60,000 nucleotides of DNA from Liolophura sinensis (GCF_032854445.1 NC_088299.1:16115608-16175607); one strand, 5' to 3'; positions 25,001 through 32,372 are shown, counted from the first letter of the stretch. A program made the numbers and translations. The notes: generated by a model not told the origin, from the letters alone.

Positions 25001-28000
25001 CTCACCAATGGTGCAGTTGTGACTTCAAGTTCAGCTCATATTGGCTTCCTTTCCGGCCGTACGTGGGAATGTCTGCCAGCAACCAGCGGATGGTCATGTG
25101 TTTCCCCCTAACCGTGGTCGTATAAGTGAAATATTCTCGAGTACGGCGTAAAACATCAATCAAATAAGTAAATGAACAAATATCCTCTGGATGCTATACA
25201 CCTACCTTGAATGCTACAGGGTGTAGCAGATAGGTTTCCGGGCCAAAGACAAACTTGGACCCGGCGTCAGCATATTCCAGAAAGGTTTTGACTTGCTCCC
25301 CCAGAAAGCTGAAGGCCTGATAACCCTTGTCCCACCTCAGTATGATGAGCCCCATAACAAACTGAAGGCCCAGTCCCCAGAGTACAGGCCGCCATTTAAC
25401 CTGGTCAACACACATAAGCGAGTTACATTTGTAATTGATGACCTGCTATACTTAATGCTCCATATTTATTTTTATATTTATTTCTTCCATATAAATTTTA
25501 TCTGTCATTTGAGAAATGCTCCAAATCTTAATCAGTTTCTTGTTTAAAAAGTTTTACGTGTTTTGTTGTAAAAGATTGTGGCATACAGATGACATTAGTG
25601 CCACTGCGTGTGAATACCTTGAAGGGATAGGTAGAGGTGATACACACAATACACACAAACAGTACTAGCCCAACTCACGTTGAAGGAATTCACACAGGTG
25701 ATGAATCAATACACACAAACACAACCAGCCCAGCTCACCTTGAAAGGATTAACACTGGCGATAAACACAATAAGAACAAACACAACCAGGCCAGTTCACC
25801 TTGAAAGGATTAACACTGGTGATAAACACAATATGAACAAAAACAACCAGGCCATCTCACCTTGAAAGGATTAACACTGGTGATAAACACAATATGAACA
25901 AAAACAACCAGGCCATCTCACCTTGAAAGGATTAACACTGGTGATAAACACAATAAGAACAAACACAACCAGCCCAGCTCACCTTGAAAGGATTAACACT
26001 GGTGATAAACTCAATAAGAACAAACACAACCAGATCAGCTTACCTTAAAAGGATTAACACTGGTGATAAACACAATAAGAACAAACACAACCAGGCCAGC
26101 TCACCTTGAAAGGATTAACACTGGTTATAAACACAATAAGAACAAACGCAACCAGGCCAGCTCACCTTGAAAGGATTAACACTGGTTATAAACACAATAA
26201 GAACAAACACAACCAGGCCAGAAACTGGTTGGGGTGATATACACAGTAAGCAAAAACACAGCAAGACCAGCTTACCTTGAAGCTATTGGTTGGGGTGATA
26301 TACACAGTAGACACAAACACAACCAGCCCAGCTCACCTTGAATGGATTAGCACAGGTGATAAACACAGTACACACAAAAACAACTAAACCAACTCACCTT
26401 AAAGGGATTGGTAGAGGTGATAAACACAATAAGAACAAACACAACCAGTCCAGCTAGTGAGGTTATGTTTTCCACGTGACGCCCAGTATCTGCGACAATA
26501 AAAATTAGTAAGCCGACAACTAAGAGGCACAGAACGCATCTGCAATAGAAATAAACATCGTCTAGATGCCTTTATATGCAGACATGGTCATCAGCTACTG
26601 TATAATGATTATTACGGATTCACACTTTCTCTGTATAGCATATATTTTAACGGTGACAATTAGCCGAGGCCCCTGCGGGTTTCGATCTTCTGACAACGAA
26701 GCACGTGAGATGCGGGTTCAATCCCGGCCTTGGGCTTTGAATTTGTAGACTTTCCCACCCTCATTGTTCGTGGGGTTTGGAGACAACAGGCGGCAGACGG
26801 GCTGATGTAGCCGTGTGTACAGTCCTACCAGTACTGACCATGGGTCTTTGTAGACTTTCCCACCCTCATTGTTCGTGGGGTCTGGAGGTAACAAGCGGCC
26901 GACGGCGCTGATGTAGCCGTGTGTACAGTCCTACCAGTACTGACCATGGGTCTTTGTAGATTTTCCCACCCTCATTGTTCGTGGGGTCTGGAGACAGTTC
27001 TTTAGTCCAAGCGGTGCATTGTAGGGTTTACAATCGCTTGTACCTACAATTTCTGCGTGGAAGCGAGCCTTGATCAACTGCGCGAGGGAGCGATGACGGC
27101 AGGGGGCTGTAGCTGTAGCAAACACTGCTTGTCTGCCACCAATATTGTGTGTATGTTTGTACGTCACACGGCAAAGTCCATCATTAACGTCTCAAAGATC
27201 AGTGGTTTACATCGGGCACTCCGGTTCCTTCCATCCATAAAATCATGATATACTGAAAGTGAAAAATTCTTGAGTATGGCGTTATTTATTTTTTTTTTGA
27301 CTGGTGTGTTTCGCCATAATCAAAAATATTTCACTGAGTCGCTTCGTCATTGTTGGTGTCATGTTGATATCACCTAAAAGCCTCGTCACTGGCCATGTCA
27401 TGTTAATGACACCTAAATGCATCTGGTAATGTCAGGTTGATATCACCTAAATGTCCTCACTGGTAATGCCATGTTGGTGTCACTTAAATGTCACTGGTAA
27501 TGCCATGTTGGTGTCACCTAAATGTAACTGGTAATTTCATGTTGATGTCGCCTAAATGTCTCATCACTGATAATGCCATGTTGATGTCACCTTAAAGCCT
27601 CGTCACTGGTAATGCCATGTTGATGTCACCTAAATGTCTCTGGTAATGTCATGTTGGTGTCACTTAAATGTCACTGGTAATGTCATGTTGATGTCGCCTA
27701 AATGTCTCGTCACTGGTAATGCCATGTTGATGTCACCTAAATGTCTCGTCCCTGGTAACACAATGTTGATGTCACCTAAATGTCTCTGGTAATGTCATGT
27801 TGGTGTCACGTAAATGTCACTGGTAATGTCATGTTGATGTCAGCTAAATGTCTCGTCACTGGTAATGCTATGTTGATGTCGCCTAAATGTCCTCACTGGT
27901 AATGCCATGTTGGTGTCACCTAAATGTCACTGGTAATGTCATGTTGATGTCACCTAAATGTCTCGTCACTGGTAATGCCATGTTGATGTCACCTAAATGT

Positions 28001-29985
28001 CTCTGGTAATGTCATGTTGATGTCCCCTAAATGTCTTGTCACTGGTAATGCTACGTTGATGTCTCCTAAATGTCACTGGCCATGTCATGTTGATGTCACC
28101 TAAATGTCTCGTCACTGGTAATACCATGTTGATGTCACCTGAATGTCTGACGAGGCATTTAGGTGACATCAACACGACATTACCAGAGACATTTGGGTGA
28201 CATCAACATGACATTACCAGTGACGTGGCATTTAGGTGACATTAATATGTCATATTAGGTGACATCAACACGACATTACCAGAGACATTTGGGTGACATC
28301 AACATGACATTACCAGTGACGTGGCATTTAGGTGACATTAATATGTCATATTAATGTCACCTAAATGCCACGTCACTGGTAATGTCATGTTGATGTCACC
28401 CAAATGTCTCTGGTAATGTCGTGTTGATGTCACCTAAATGCCTCGTCAGACATTCAGGTGACATCAACATGGTATTACCAGTGACGAGACATTAATATGT
28501 CATATTAATGTCACCTAAATGCCACGCCACTGGCAATGTCATGTTGATGTCACCCAAATGTCTCTGGTAATGTCGTGTTGATGTCACCTAAATGCCTCGT
28601 CACTGGCAATGTCATGTTGATGTCAACTAAATGCTACGTCACTGTTAATGTCGTGTTGATACCACCTAAATGCCATGCCGCTGGTAATGTCATGTTGATG
28701 TCACCTAAATGTCTCTTAATTGGTAACACAGATCATGTTTATCTCTGATGACACGCTTTCTACATGTGACATGAGCGTTCATATCTATAACTTCACTGTG
28801 TGAGCTTGAGGTGTTTAAGTAAAGGTTATCACCTGAGCTTGAGGTGTTTGATCAGGGTCATCCACCTGGTAAGCGGTTATATAATTGACCGAAGGCCTTA
28901 ACATCAGCGTCCATATCTATATATTCACCTAGCGAATAACGCCGTGTGACAAAATGTTATACTCTGACTGCATACCGGAGTGCTGGAGGTAAACCACGGA
29001 CCTTTGGCAAGATACCGATTAACTTTTGAGATATGATGTAAGCCCGCAGTTATTCATATCTGTCGCAATAACATCACATCTGTATAGAATATCTCTACAC
29101 AAGCACCACTGAGCGCTGTCACCAAGGTCTCAGTGACAGTAAGCCTACAATTTTCACATAAGTTCCAGTCCCAGTTCCAAAATACAACTAAAACATATCG
29201 TGTTCAGCAATAATGTTACCGACATTGATAATGACGATAATTACGATAATGACGATGAATGAAGATGATATATGAGAAGGACGATAATGTTAATGACACT
29301 AATGATGACGATAATTACGATAATTAATATCTCAACTATGGCAATTTTTTGAAACTACGATGAAGATGATATTGACGACGAGGTGGATGATAATGTTATT
29401 GGCTATAACTTGATGATACTGGCGTTGCAGAGAATGATAATGCTATTGGCTACAACGTAACACACTGACGATAAGGTGATGGCAAAGATGATGATGATGT
29501 ACTTACCTCTTTACCCACAGTTTCGTCCTGTCCTCACACACACAGTGAGCTTTAAGTTCCCTTACAATCTTATCACCCACCAGTCTTCTAAACTGTTTCC
29601 AGCCGAACACCAGGAGCACGCATATGGACAATATCAAGATGGGTACGGCCTTATCCCGCCGAATGATAATTGCGAATATGAGGTAAACCACCCACAGTAG
29701 TGCGAAGACTATCATAACGCCTCTGAACAATAGCGGCTTGTGGCGGACAAGAGCTGAGCGTAGACGGTCGTACACTTTCTCTGTGCGTCTGAAGCAAGCC
29801 GAACACTTGGTTTCAGCCCCGGTGTCTGTGTCACCTTCGCCGGCCATCTCGGTGTCACGTGGGCTGGTACGCGATACTTTCGGACATACAGAGTACTGGT
29901 CATCATCCTCCGAAGCATCACCGTGGCCGTTAAGCATTTTACTATCAGCATCAGCTCTTGGCTCCATGTCCACTTTCACATCCAT
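1547..29985 (-). CDS. Concentrative nucleoside transporter (SLC28/CNT family), 9 coding exons
   Basis: Encodes a Na+-coupled nucleoside importer of the plasma membrane. I joined nine minus-strand exons (listed separately); all phases agree and the total is 1752 bp, 583 residues plus stop, near the usual 600-650 of animal CNTs. Order: acidic cytosolic N-terminus (about 1-95), two membrane helices in exon 1, then the CNT core with landmark stretches KWRPVLWGLGLQF (residue 208 on), IESLAGAAHIFVGQ, TTGFATIAG, VEAASEGAA and the family signature GTKVFINEFVGY, ending in GGYSAVAPSRRSDVAG. The start at 29985 has a strong GCGCCATGG context and no better upstream candidate. The end is uncertain: a TGA follows at 1547-1549, but GCAG|GTGCGT at 1554/1555 could be a donor to exons outside the window. 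The family expects Gln-Thr-Glu at the exon 4/5 joint and Asn in the last core motif; here they read Gln-Leu-Glu and Ser. Introns hold most of the repeats in this half of the window. Confidence 0.93.
1886..2247 (+). mobile_element. tRNA-derived SINE with (ACTC)n tail, 12-bp TSD
   Basis: The head has a box A-like TAGCACAGTTGGTAGAGCG and a box B-like GGATCAATCC. The body ends GAGTACGACGTTAAACCCC followed by ACTC repeats. The 12-bp duplication CTTTTCCAAATG flanks it at 1874-1885 and 2248-2259. It sits in CNT intron 8 on the strand opposite to the gene, and is a different family from the other SINEs here. Confidence 0.9.
2634..2655. repeat. Poly-G run of about 20 bases
   Basis: Uninterrupted G tract after a short TTTGTG. 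It could form a G-quadruplex, or be a sequencing-prone homopolymer. Confidence 0.9.
2811..3235. repeat. 10-bp minisatellite, about 42 units
   Basis: Alternates GTGGAGAACA, GTGGAGGACA and GTGGGTGACA in CNT intron 8. Strong purine/pyrimidine strand bias (G/A on plus). The long ORFs on both strands are by-products of the periodicity. Confidence 0.95.
3378..3536 (-). CDS. CNT exon 8: NEFV signature exon
   Basis: 159 bp, phase 0 at both ends. The acceptor is GTACTGTACAG and the donor CAG|GTGGGG. It encodes MICSYVFMPVAAVMGVPWED, then GTKVFINEFVGY, the CNT family signature (usually NEFVAY, here NEFVGY), and ends GPMIRSGEIQ. The Glu of NEFV, a ribose contact in the bacterial structure as I recall it, is kept. 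Confidence 0.95.
3826..4432. repeat. 14-bp minisatellite, first block
   Basis: Units of CCAGACTGTACATA and close variants (CACACC, CAGATTG) in CNT intron 7, with occasional 13-bp units lacking CC. The same array reappears at 4803-5044 and 5319-5372, so it was once continuous. Confidence 0.95.
4433..4802. other. Non-repeat block inserted in the 14-bp array
   Basis: About 370 bp of unrelated sequence. On the minus strand it contains GAGTTCGAATCCAGG, a box B-like motif, but no clear box A, so an old SINE fragment is possible. No CNT exon is missing at this point in the phase count. Confidence 0.5.
4803..5044. repeat. 14-bp minisatellite, second block
   Basis: Same unit as the block at 3826, with more ACCG variants (CCAGACCGTACATA). 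It ends abruptly at the SINE insertion. Confidence 0.95.
5045..5318 (+). mobile_element. tRNA-headed SINE inserted in the 14-bp array
   Basis: Full-length copy of the common family in this window: box A TGGCTCAGTTGGTTAGCGCG, box B GAGTTCAAGTCC, middle domain GCAACCTGCGGATGGTCG, and 3' end GAAATATTCTTGAGTACGGC with an AATAAATA tail. Array units stop at its left edge and resume at its right edge, so the insertion is younger than the array. Confidence 0.93.
5319..5372. repeat. 14-bp minisatellite, last units
   Basis: About four diverged units (CCAGACTGAACATA and similar) continuing the array beyond the SINE. Confidence 0.85.
5740..5908 (-). CDS. CNT exon 7: VEAASEGAA helix region
   Basis: 169 bp, in-phase 2, out-phase 0. 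The acceptor is TTAATTTCAG and the donor CAG|GTAATG. Residues read NVVEAASEGAANAVKLIAY, VVNIIAFLSILEFINAILTY and LGNNVGIHNLSFQ, all typical of CNTs. The EAAS motif, important for transport in the family, is intact. Confidence 0.95.
6586..7851 (+). pseudogene. LINE ORF1 (CCHC nucleic-acid-binding protein), three premature stops
   Basis: One reading frame from ATG 6586 to TAG 7849, about 421 codons, broken only by stops at 6799, 6943 and 7450 and no frameshift. Zinc knuckles lie at about residues 200-255: CYKCQGYGHISSSC, CPRCAGEHKFEQC and CVNCGSLGHSSAYLGC. The Pro/Thr-rich tail (about 310-340) is variable in such proteins. Its role is RNA binding in the LINE RNP. The stops look like point mutations acquired after insertion. 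Confidence 0.85.
7930..11664 (+). pseudogene. LINE ORF2: endonuclease, reverse transcriptase, RNase H
   Basis: Starts MAFNLLHQNIRGIG, 24 bases into an open frame beginning at 7876. APE-type endonuclease motifs: VCLQETFL, GDFNAYSPLWGS and NDHLPVHV. A TGA at 8644 sits where the frame continues unbroken. RT motifs: SYRPIALTATLCKVMERM, AVFLDIEKAYDMVW, ESGVPQGSVLSPTLFN and LFADDKAVWYGS (active-site ADD). RNase H: VFTDASK at about 10830 and EWVPAHIGVDGNELA at about 11127. The C-terminal HCEECFVEDTVAHVLFRC is the usual Cys/His motif. Frame changes near 9560, 9760 and 10735 and a stop after the RNase H motif kill it. Confidence 0.88.
12030..12625. repeat. Degenerate 25-bp minisatellite
   Basis: Units of the type GAAAACTGCAAGGAAGTCCA plus CTACA, A-rich on plus, in CNT intron 6. 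A C-run at 12004-12017 borders it. It continues after the SINE fragment to about 12900. Confidence 0.88.
12626..12804 (-). mobile_element. SINE fragment, 3' end missing
   Basis: Minus-strand copy of the common SINE with the middle domain (ACCACCCGCAGATCGCTGG) and head (complement of a box A at ACTAGGCCACGGAG), but the AT-rich 3' tail is absent. It interrupts the 25-bp array. Confidence 0.8.
12805..12900. repeat. 25-bp minisatellite, second block
   Basis: Diverged units (GAAAACTTCTAGCAAGACCA and similar) continuing the array. Confidence 0.75.
12929..13013. repeat. (TA)n microsatellite, about 42 units
   Basis: Uninterrupted TA dinucleotides for about 85 bases, 300 bp downstream of CNT exon 6 in gene direction. 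Likely length-polymorphic. Confidence 0.98.
13319..13449 (-). CDS. CNT exon 6: HLLAASFMSGPAALALSKL
   Basis: 131 bp, in-phase 0, out-phase 2, donor GG|GTGAGG. The acceptor is CTGTACTTGTAG followed by GCAGAAGCC. It encodes EHLLAASFMSGPAALALSKL, then FPETEQSQTKSKKDVKLPRG, a variable hydrophilic loop. The frame was chosen by family similarity; another frame stays open longer but makes no CNT sense. The acceptor side runs straight into the 45-bp array. Confidence 0.9.
13450..15668. repeat. 45-bp array carrying the exon 6 splice acceptor, about 49 copies
   Basis: Starts at the exact 3' splice site of CNT exon 6. On the minus strand each unit has TTTCTATGCTGCACTTGTAG followed by G, i.e. pyrimidine-containing tract plus AG, matching the true acceptor (CTATACTGTACTTGTAG|G). 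Units are 80-100% alike; near-identical ones dominate 14100-15500. The period is 15 codons, which explains the 424-codon Cys/Arg-rich minus-strand ORF and the plus-strand ORFs; neither looks like a real protein. Confidence 0.95.
15669..16083. other. Intron sequence without recognisable feature
   Basis: AT-rich unique sequence between the 45-bp array and CNT exon 5. Confidence 0.6.
16084..16209 (-). CDS. CNT exon 5: LKPFLPKLTVSELHAVMTTGFATIAG
   Basis: 126 bp, phase 0 at both ends. The acceptor is CGTTTTCAG and the donor GGA|GTGAGT. The translation starts LESSLMLKPFLPKLTVSEL and continues HAVMTTGFATIAGTVVAAYI to EFG. Family members have Thr where this exon starts with Leu, directly before the conserved Glu. 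No array borders this exon. Confidence 0.92.
16307..16562 (-). mobile_element. tRNA-headed SINE, full length
   Basis: Minus-strand copy: tail TTTATTTATC at left, CGCCGTACTCAAGCACATTT, middle domain GGCAGGTTGCTGGCACACCT, box B complement GGACTTGAACTC, and head complement CTAGCCACGGG. It lies in CNT intron 4, in the same transcription direction as the gene. Confidence 0.92.
16563..17186. other. AT-rich intron sequence
   Basis: No coding or repeat feature apart from a 20-bp doublet (CAACCGAACA / TAGGCGA) near 17130-17168. Confidence 0.55.
17187..17287. repeat. About five 20-bp units carrying the exon 4 splice donor
   Basis: On the minus strand the true donor reads CAG|GTAAGAGAACCGCTGTCT. The next units downstream read as variants: GGAAAAAGAACTGTTGTCT, CGAAAGAGAACCGCTCTCT, GGTAAGAGGGTTGCTCTCT and AGTGAAAGGACCGCTGTCT. 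One copy (17219-17229) keeps a plausible GGTAAGAG donor. Confidence 0.8.
17288..17449 (-). CDS. CNT exon 4: VLPVVVFFSAV to IFVGQ
   Basis: 162 bp, phase 0 at both ends. The acceptor is CTCTGTCAG and the donor CAG|GTAAGAG. It encodes VLPVVVFFSAVNSALHYWG and TTPIESLAGAAHIFVGQ, the re-entrant hairpin region that forms part of the Na+/nucleoside site in the family. Both of its splice junctions are embedded in short tandem arrays extending into the two flanking introns. Confidence 0.93.
17450..17800. repeat. About nine 40-bp units carrying the exon 4 splice acceptor
   Basis: On the minus strand the true junction is CTCTGTCAG|GTTTTGCCA. Diverged copies of CTCTGTCAGGTTTTGCC recur with spacing near 40 bp (for example at 17481, 17700 and 17745), each followed by a TGATAATG-type spacer. 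So both intron sequence and the first 8-9 coding bases of exon 4 were amplified. Confidence 0.85.
17976..21351 (+). mobile_element. Ty3/Gypsy-type LTR retrotransposon remnant (pol region)
   Basis: Plus-strand pol relic inside CNT intron 3. Reverse transcriptase at 18000-18340 (KHKIRPSDDTPIKERSRRVH; SVLDLKSGYY) and, beyond stops, to about 18780. RNase H is near 18930-19330 (FTDNNPLTYILSKG; ADTDGLSRRP). Integrase is at about 19862-20400 (zinc part CSTCVRR; DFLAAEPDD; SPYHPQVNGLCERLNRTL). No gag or protease was recognised and the LTRs were not found, so the copy is 5'-truncated. Many stops and frameshifts; not functional. Confidence 0.88.
21352..22914. other. Intron sequence, possibly 3' part of the Gypsy element
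   Basis: No coding signal. The 3' LTR could lie here (21352-22480), but with no matching 5' LTR in the window it cannot be delimited. Confidence 0.4.
23090..23222. repeat. Short inverted repeat (MITE-like hairpin)
   Basis: Arms TACATATGAAGACAAACGTT and its imperfect complement AACGTTGATTTTCATACTGTA, both next to AACCAAAA/TTTTGGTT, separated by about 55 bp. No TSD was recognised. Confidence 0.5.
23223..24939. other. AT-rich intron sequence without recognisable feature
   Basis: CNT intron 3. Short ORFs at 23882-24204 show no family resemblance. Confidence 0.55.
24941..25175 (+). mobile_element. tRNA-headed SINE, degenerate
   Basis: Box A-like TGGGATGATTAGTGTGCC, box B-like ACTTCAAGTTCAGC, middle GCAACCAGCGGATGGTCATG, and tail GAAATATTCTCGAGTACGGC. 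A stretch before the last part is missing (CCCTAACCGTGGTCG). It is only 30 bp from CNT exon 3. Confidence 0.9.
25206..25400 (-). CDS. CNT exon 3: WRPVLWGLGLQ block
   Basis: 195 bp, phase 0 at both ends. The acceptor is TGTTGACCAG and the donor GTAGGT. The translation contains VKWRPVLWGLGLQFVMGL, then FLGEQVKTFLEYADAGSKF and a family-typical loop to HPVAFK. These are among the best conserved CNT stretches, so this exon anchors the identification. Confidence 0.95.
25613..26391. repeat. 61-bp array made of the end of CNT exon 2 plus its splice donor, 13 copies
   Basis: On the minus strand each unit is the last 57 bp of exon 2 (AGLVVFVLIVFITSVNPFK in frame) followed by GTGA of the donor; GTGAGC or GTGAGT recurs at the end of most units. 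It begins directly after the true donor. Central units (25738-26225) are almost identical, outer ones diverged, and one unit is shortened to 49 bp. The coding-side bases differ from exon 2 at the same few places in all central units (SVNPFK versus STNPFK). Confidence 0.95.
26398..26539 (-). CDS. CNT exon 2: membrane helices leading to NPFK
   Basis: 142 bp. The acceptor is TCTATTGCAG at 26540 and the donor GTGAGT at 26392-26397. It completes the split Arg codon and reads CVLCLLVVGLLIFIVADTG, then AGLVVFVLIVFITSTNPFK, matching the helix pair before the WRPVLWGLGLQ block of CNTs. It is not a full ORF on its own. The last 57 bp plus four intron bases are repeated about 13 times directly downstream in the intron. 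Confidence 0.88.
26660..27300 (+). mobile_element. tRNA-derived SINE of another family with internal duplication
   Basis: The box B-like GCGGGTTCAATCCCGGC lies at about 26711. A block starting TTTGTAGACTTTCCCACCC is present three times (26742, 26847, 26953; period about 105 bp). The 3' end AAATTCTTGAGTATGGCGTT with a T/A-rich run resembles the tails of the other SINEs. It lies in CNT intron 1. Confidence 0.75.
27350..28730. repeat. Minisatellite built on GATGTCACCTAAATGTC, with inverted section
   Basis: Units of about 27 and 42 bp combine TGTTGATGTCACCTAAATG, TCTCGTCACTGGTAATGCCA or CACTGGTAATGTCA. From about 28148 to 28345 the units run in the opposite orientation, then flip back at 28347, giving a long palindrome. 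It lies in CNT intron 1. Confidence 0.93.
28731..29506. other. Intron 1 sequence with GAT/GATAAT-rich stretch
   Basis: A degenerate GATGA/ATAATGA-rich region lies at about 29220-29500; the rest is unremarkable. A 30-bp doublet (GAGCTTGAGGTGTTT) is at 28803 and 28834. Confidence 0.6.
29507..29985 (-). CDS. CNT exon 1: start codon, acidic N-terminus, first two membrane helices
   Basis: 479 bp, out-phase 2. Begins MDVKVDMEPRADADSKM and runs through an Asp/Glu-rich cytosolic tail and a Cys pair (KCSACF) to two hydrophobic helices (about 102-121 and 126-141). It ends LWVK plus AG of an Arg codon at a GTAAGT donor (29501-29506). Length and layout match the poorly conserved N-terminal exon of animal CNTs. 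An untranslated exon further upstream cannot be excluded: the bases just 5' read TTTCTTTCATAAG, a possible acceptor. Confidence 0.9.
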
Positions 29986-30310
29986 GGCGCAAACAGTTTG
30001 TTGTGGGCACTTATGAAAGAAACTTTAGTAAACAGGAATTGGGTATGGTTGACTGTACAGACTTCCCTGCTGTAGCCCGTGCTCTAGCCAGGACTGGGCC
30101 ACAGTTACACTGATATCCAGGTGTTGACTCCAGCAGACAGAGAAAACATCTGAAGCAGAGAAGGGCATACAATCTGTATATATATATAGGAGCATATATA
30201 CATGCGTGTAAAACGCCAGTGACACTGTATGACATGTGCTACTGATTGCCACTGATGACTGTGTGTACCAGTCTCATCATGGAGGTAGAATATGGTCTCA
30301 TATGTGAGAT

Positions 30311-30558
30311 TTATTTATTTACTTTTTATTTGATTGGTGCTTTACGCCGTACTCAGGAATATTTCACTTATACGACGGTGGCCAGCATTGTGGTGGGAGG
30401 AAATGGGGAAGAGCCCGGCGGAAACCTACAACCATCCGCAGGTTGCTGGAAGATGTACGGCCGGAGAGGAAGCCAGCATGAGCTGAACTCACAGCGACCG
30501 TATTGGTGAGAGGCTCCTGGGTCATTACTCAGTGATCAACTGTGCCACGGAGGCCCGC
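30311..30558 (-). mobile_element. tRNA-headed SINE, full length
   Basis: Tail TTTATTTATTTAC, then GTACTCAGGAATATTTCACT, GGTTGCTGGAAGATGTACGG, box B complement and CTGTGCCACGGAGGC. It sits about 330 bp upstream of the CNT start codon and so may lie in the promoter or a 5' UTR intron. Confidence 0.92.
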
Positions 30559-30654
30559 AGCAGCGTAAGAAGGCTCAATTTCAGGTACACGTAGTTTAGC
30601 CATAAGGCCTTATTATCTCTCAGAATCTGGGGCATTTCGGAATCAAGTCCCACT

Positions 30655-31985
30655 CGACAAGGTTACTTTATCTGTGTAACCATTCGACAACATAACACCA
30701 TCTGTGTAACCACTCGACAACATGACACTTTCTGTGTAACCACTCGACAACAATACACTATCTGTCTAACCACGCGACAACAACACACTATCTGCATAAC
30801 CACTCGACGACAATACACTATCTGTGTAATCACTCGACAACAATACACTAGCCGTGTAGCCACATGACAATAATGTACTACCTGTGTAACCACACGACAA
30901 CAATGTATTATCTGTGTAATCATTTGACAACAATGTACCATTTGTGTAGCCCTATGATAACAATGTACCATCAGCGTAACCACATTGCAACAACGCACTA
31001 TCTGTGTTACCAGGCGACAACAATGCACTGTCTGTGTAGCTACATGGCAAAAATCCACTAGTTCTCTAACCACAAGGTGGAAGTTCACTTGGTAACTACA
31101 TACCTGTGTACCCACGCCGCAACAATGTACTATCTATGTAACCACATGACAACAATGGAATATCTGTGTCCCAACAAGACAGCAATGTACCATCTGAGTG
31201 CCCACAAGCCAACAATGTACTGTCTGTGTAACCACGCGACAACAATAGACTATCTGTGTAACCACGCGACAATAATGGACTATATGTCACCAGGCGACAC
31301 CATTGTACTAACTGTGTCCCCACACGACAACAATGGCCTATATGTGTAACCACACGACAACAATATACTATATGTGTAATAACGCGACAGCAATGTACTA
31401 TTTGTGTCCCCACAAGACAGCAATGGACCGTCTGTGTCCCCACAAGACAACAACGGACAGTCTGTCTCCCCACAAGACAGCAATGGACTCTTTGTGTCCC
31501 TACCAGACAGCAATGGACTGCCTGTGTCCCCACAAGACAACAACGGACAGTCTGTGTCCCCACAAGACAGCAATGGACACTTTGTGTCCCCACAAGACAA
31601 AAATGTACTATTTGTGTCCCCACAAGACAGCAATGGACTATGTGTGTTACCACACGACAACAAAGGACTATGTGTGTTACCACACGACAACAATGGACTA
31701 TGTGTGTAACCACGCGACAACAATGGACTATGTGTGTTACCACACGACAACAAAGGATTATGTGTGTTACCACACGACAACAATGGACTATGTGTGTTAC
31801 CACACGACAACAATGGACTATGTGTGTTACCACACGACAACAATGGACTATGTGTGTAACCACGCGACAACAATGGACTATGTGTGTTACCACACGACAA
31901 CAAAGGACTATGTGTGTTACCACACGACAACAATGAACTATGTGTGTTACCACACGACAACAATGGAATACCTGTGTCACCCACA
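30655..31985. repeat. 30-bp minisatellite, about 44 copies
   Basis: Unit GACAACAATGGACTATGTGT plus GTTACCACAC. It is homogeneous at 31620-31970 and increasingly diverged to the left. The period is ten codons, so open frames of up to 337 codons exist on both strands; they look like periodicity artefacts. Confidence 0.95.
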
Positions 31986-32194
31986 CTAAAACGCTCGCCA
32001 AGAGCACAACATGTTTCCTAATAGATATGTTAGCTGAGGAATGCTGAATAGAACTATCGTTAGACTGAGTGCACATGTACTTCGAGAAAGAAATTCTGTT
32101 GAATTTCACTCGTGTCTACAACAGACATACAAACCCCCTGTAGACTGATTTTGTAGCTCTACATTTAAAACTTGTATAATATATAAGATTCCCT

Positions 32195-32372
32195 CATATC
32201 AACAAAACGATCGCTGTGAGTTCAATTCTAGCTCATCGTGTCTTCCCCTACAGTTGTGCGTGGGAAGGTATTTAAGCAACTTGCGGATGGTTGTGAACTC
32301 CCCCCGGGTTCTTCCCCGGGTTTCCTTCCACTATAATGCTGAGTACGGCTTAGAACTTCAATTAAATAAATA
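32195..32372 (+). mobile_element. SINE fragment, degenerate
   Basis: Lacks box A; box B-like GAGTTCAATTCTAGC, CAACTTGCGGATGGTTGTG, and tail GCTTAGAACTTCAATTAAAT. Confidence 0.8.

Noticed and set aside
30655-32109. Long ORFs of 218-337 codons on both strands
   Set aside because: The 30-bp period keeps frames open on both strands; no signal peptide, domain or normal composition.
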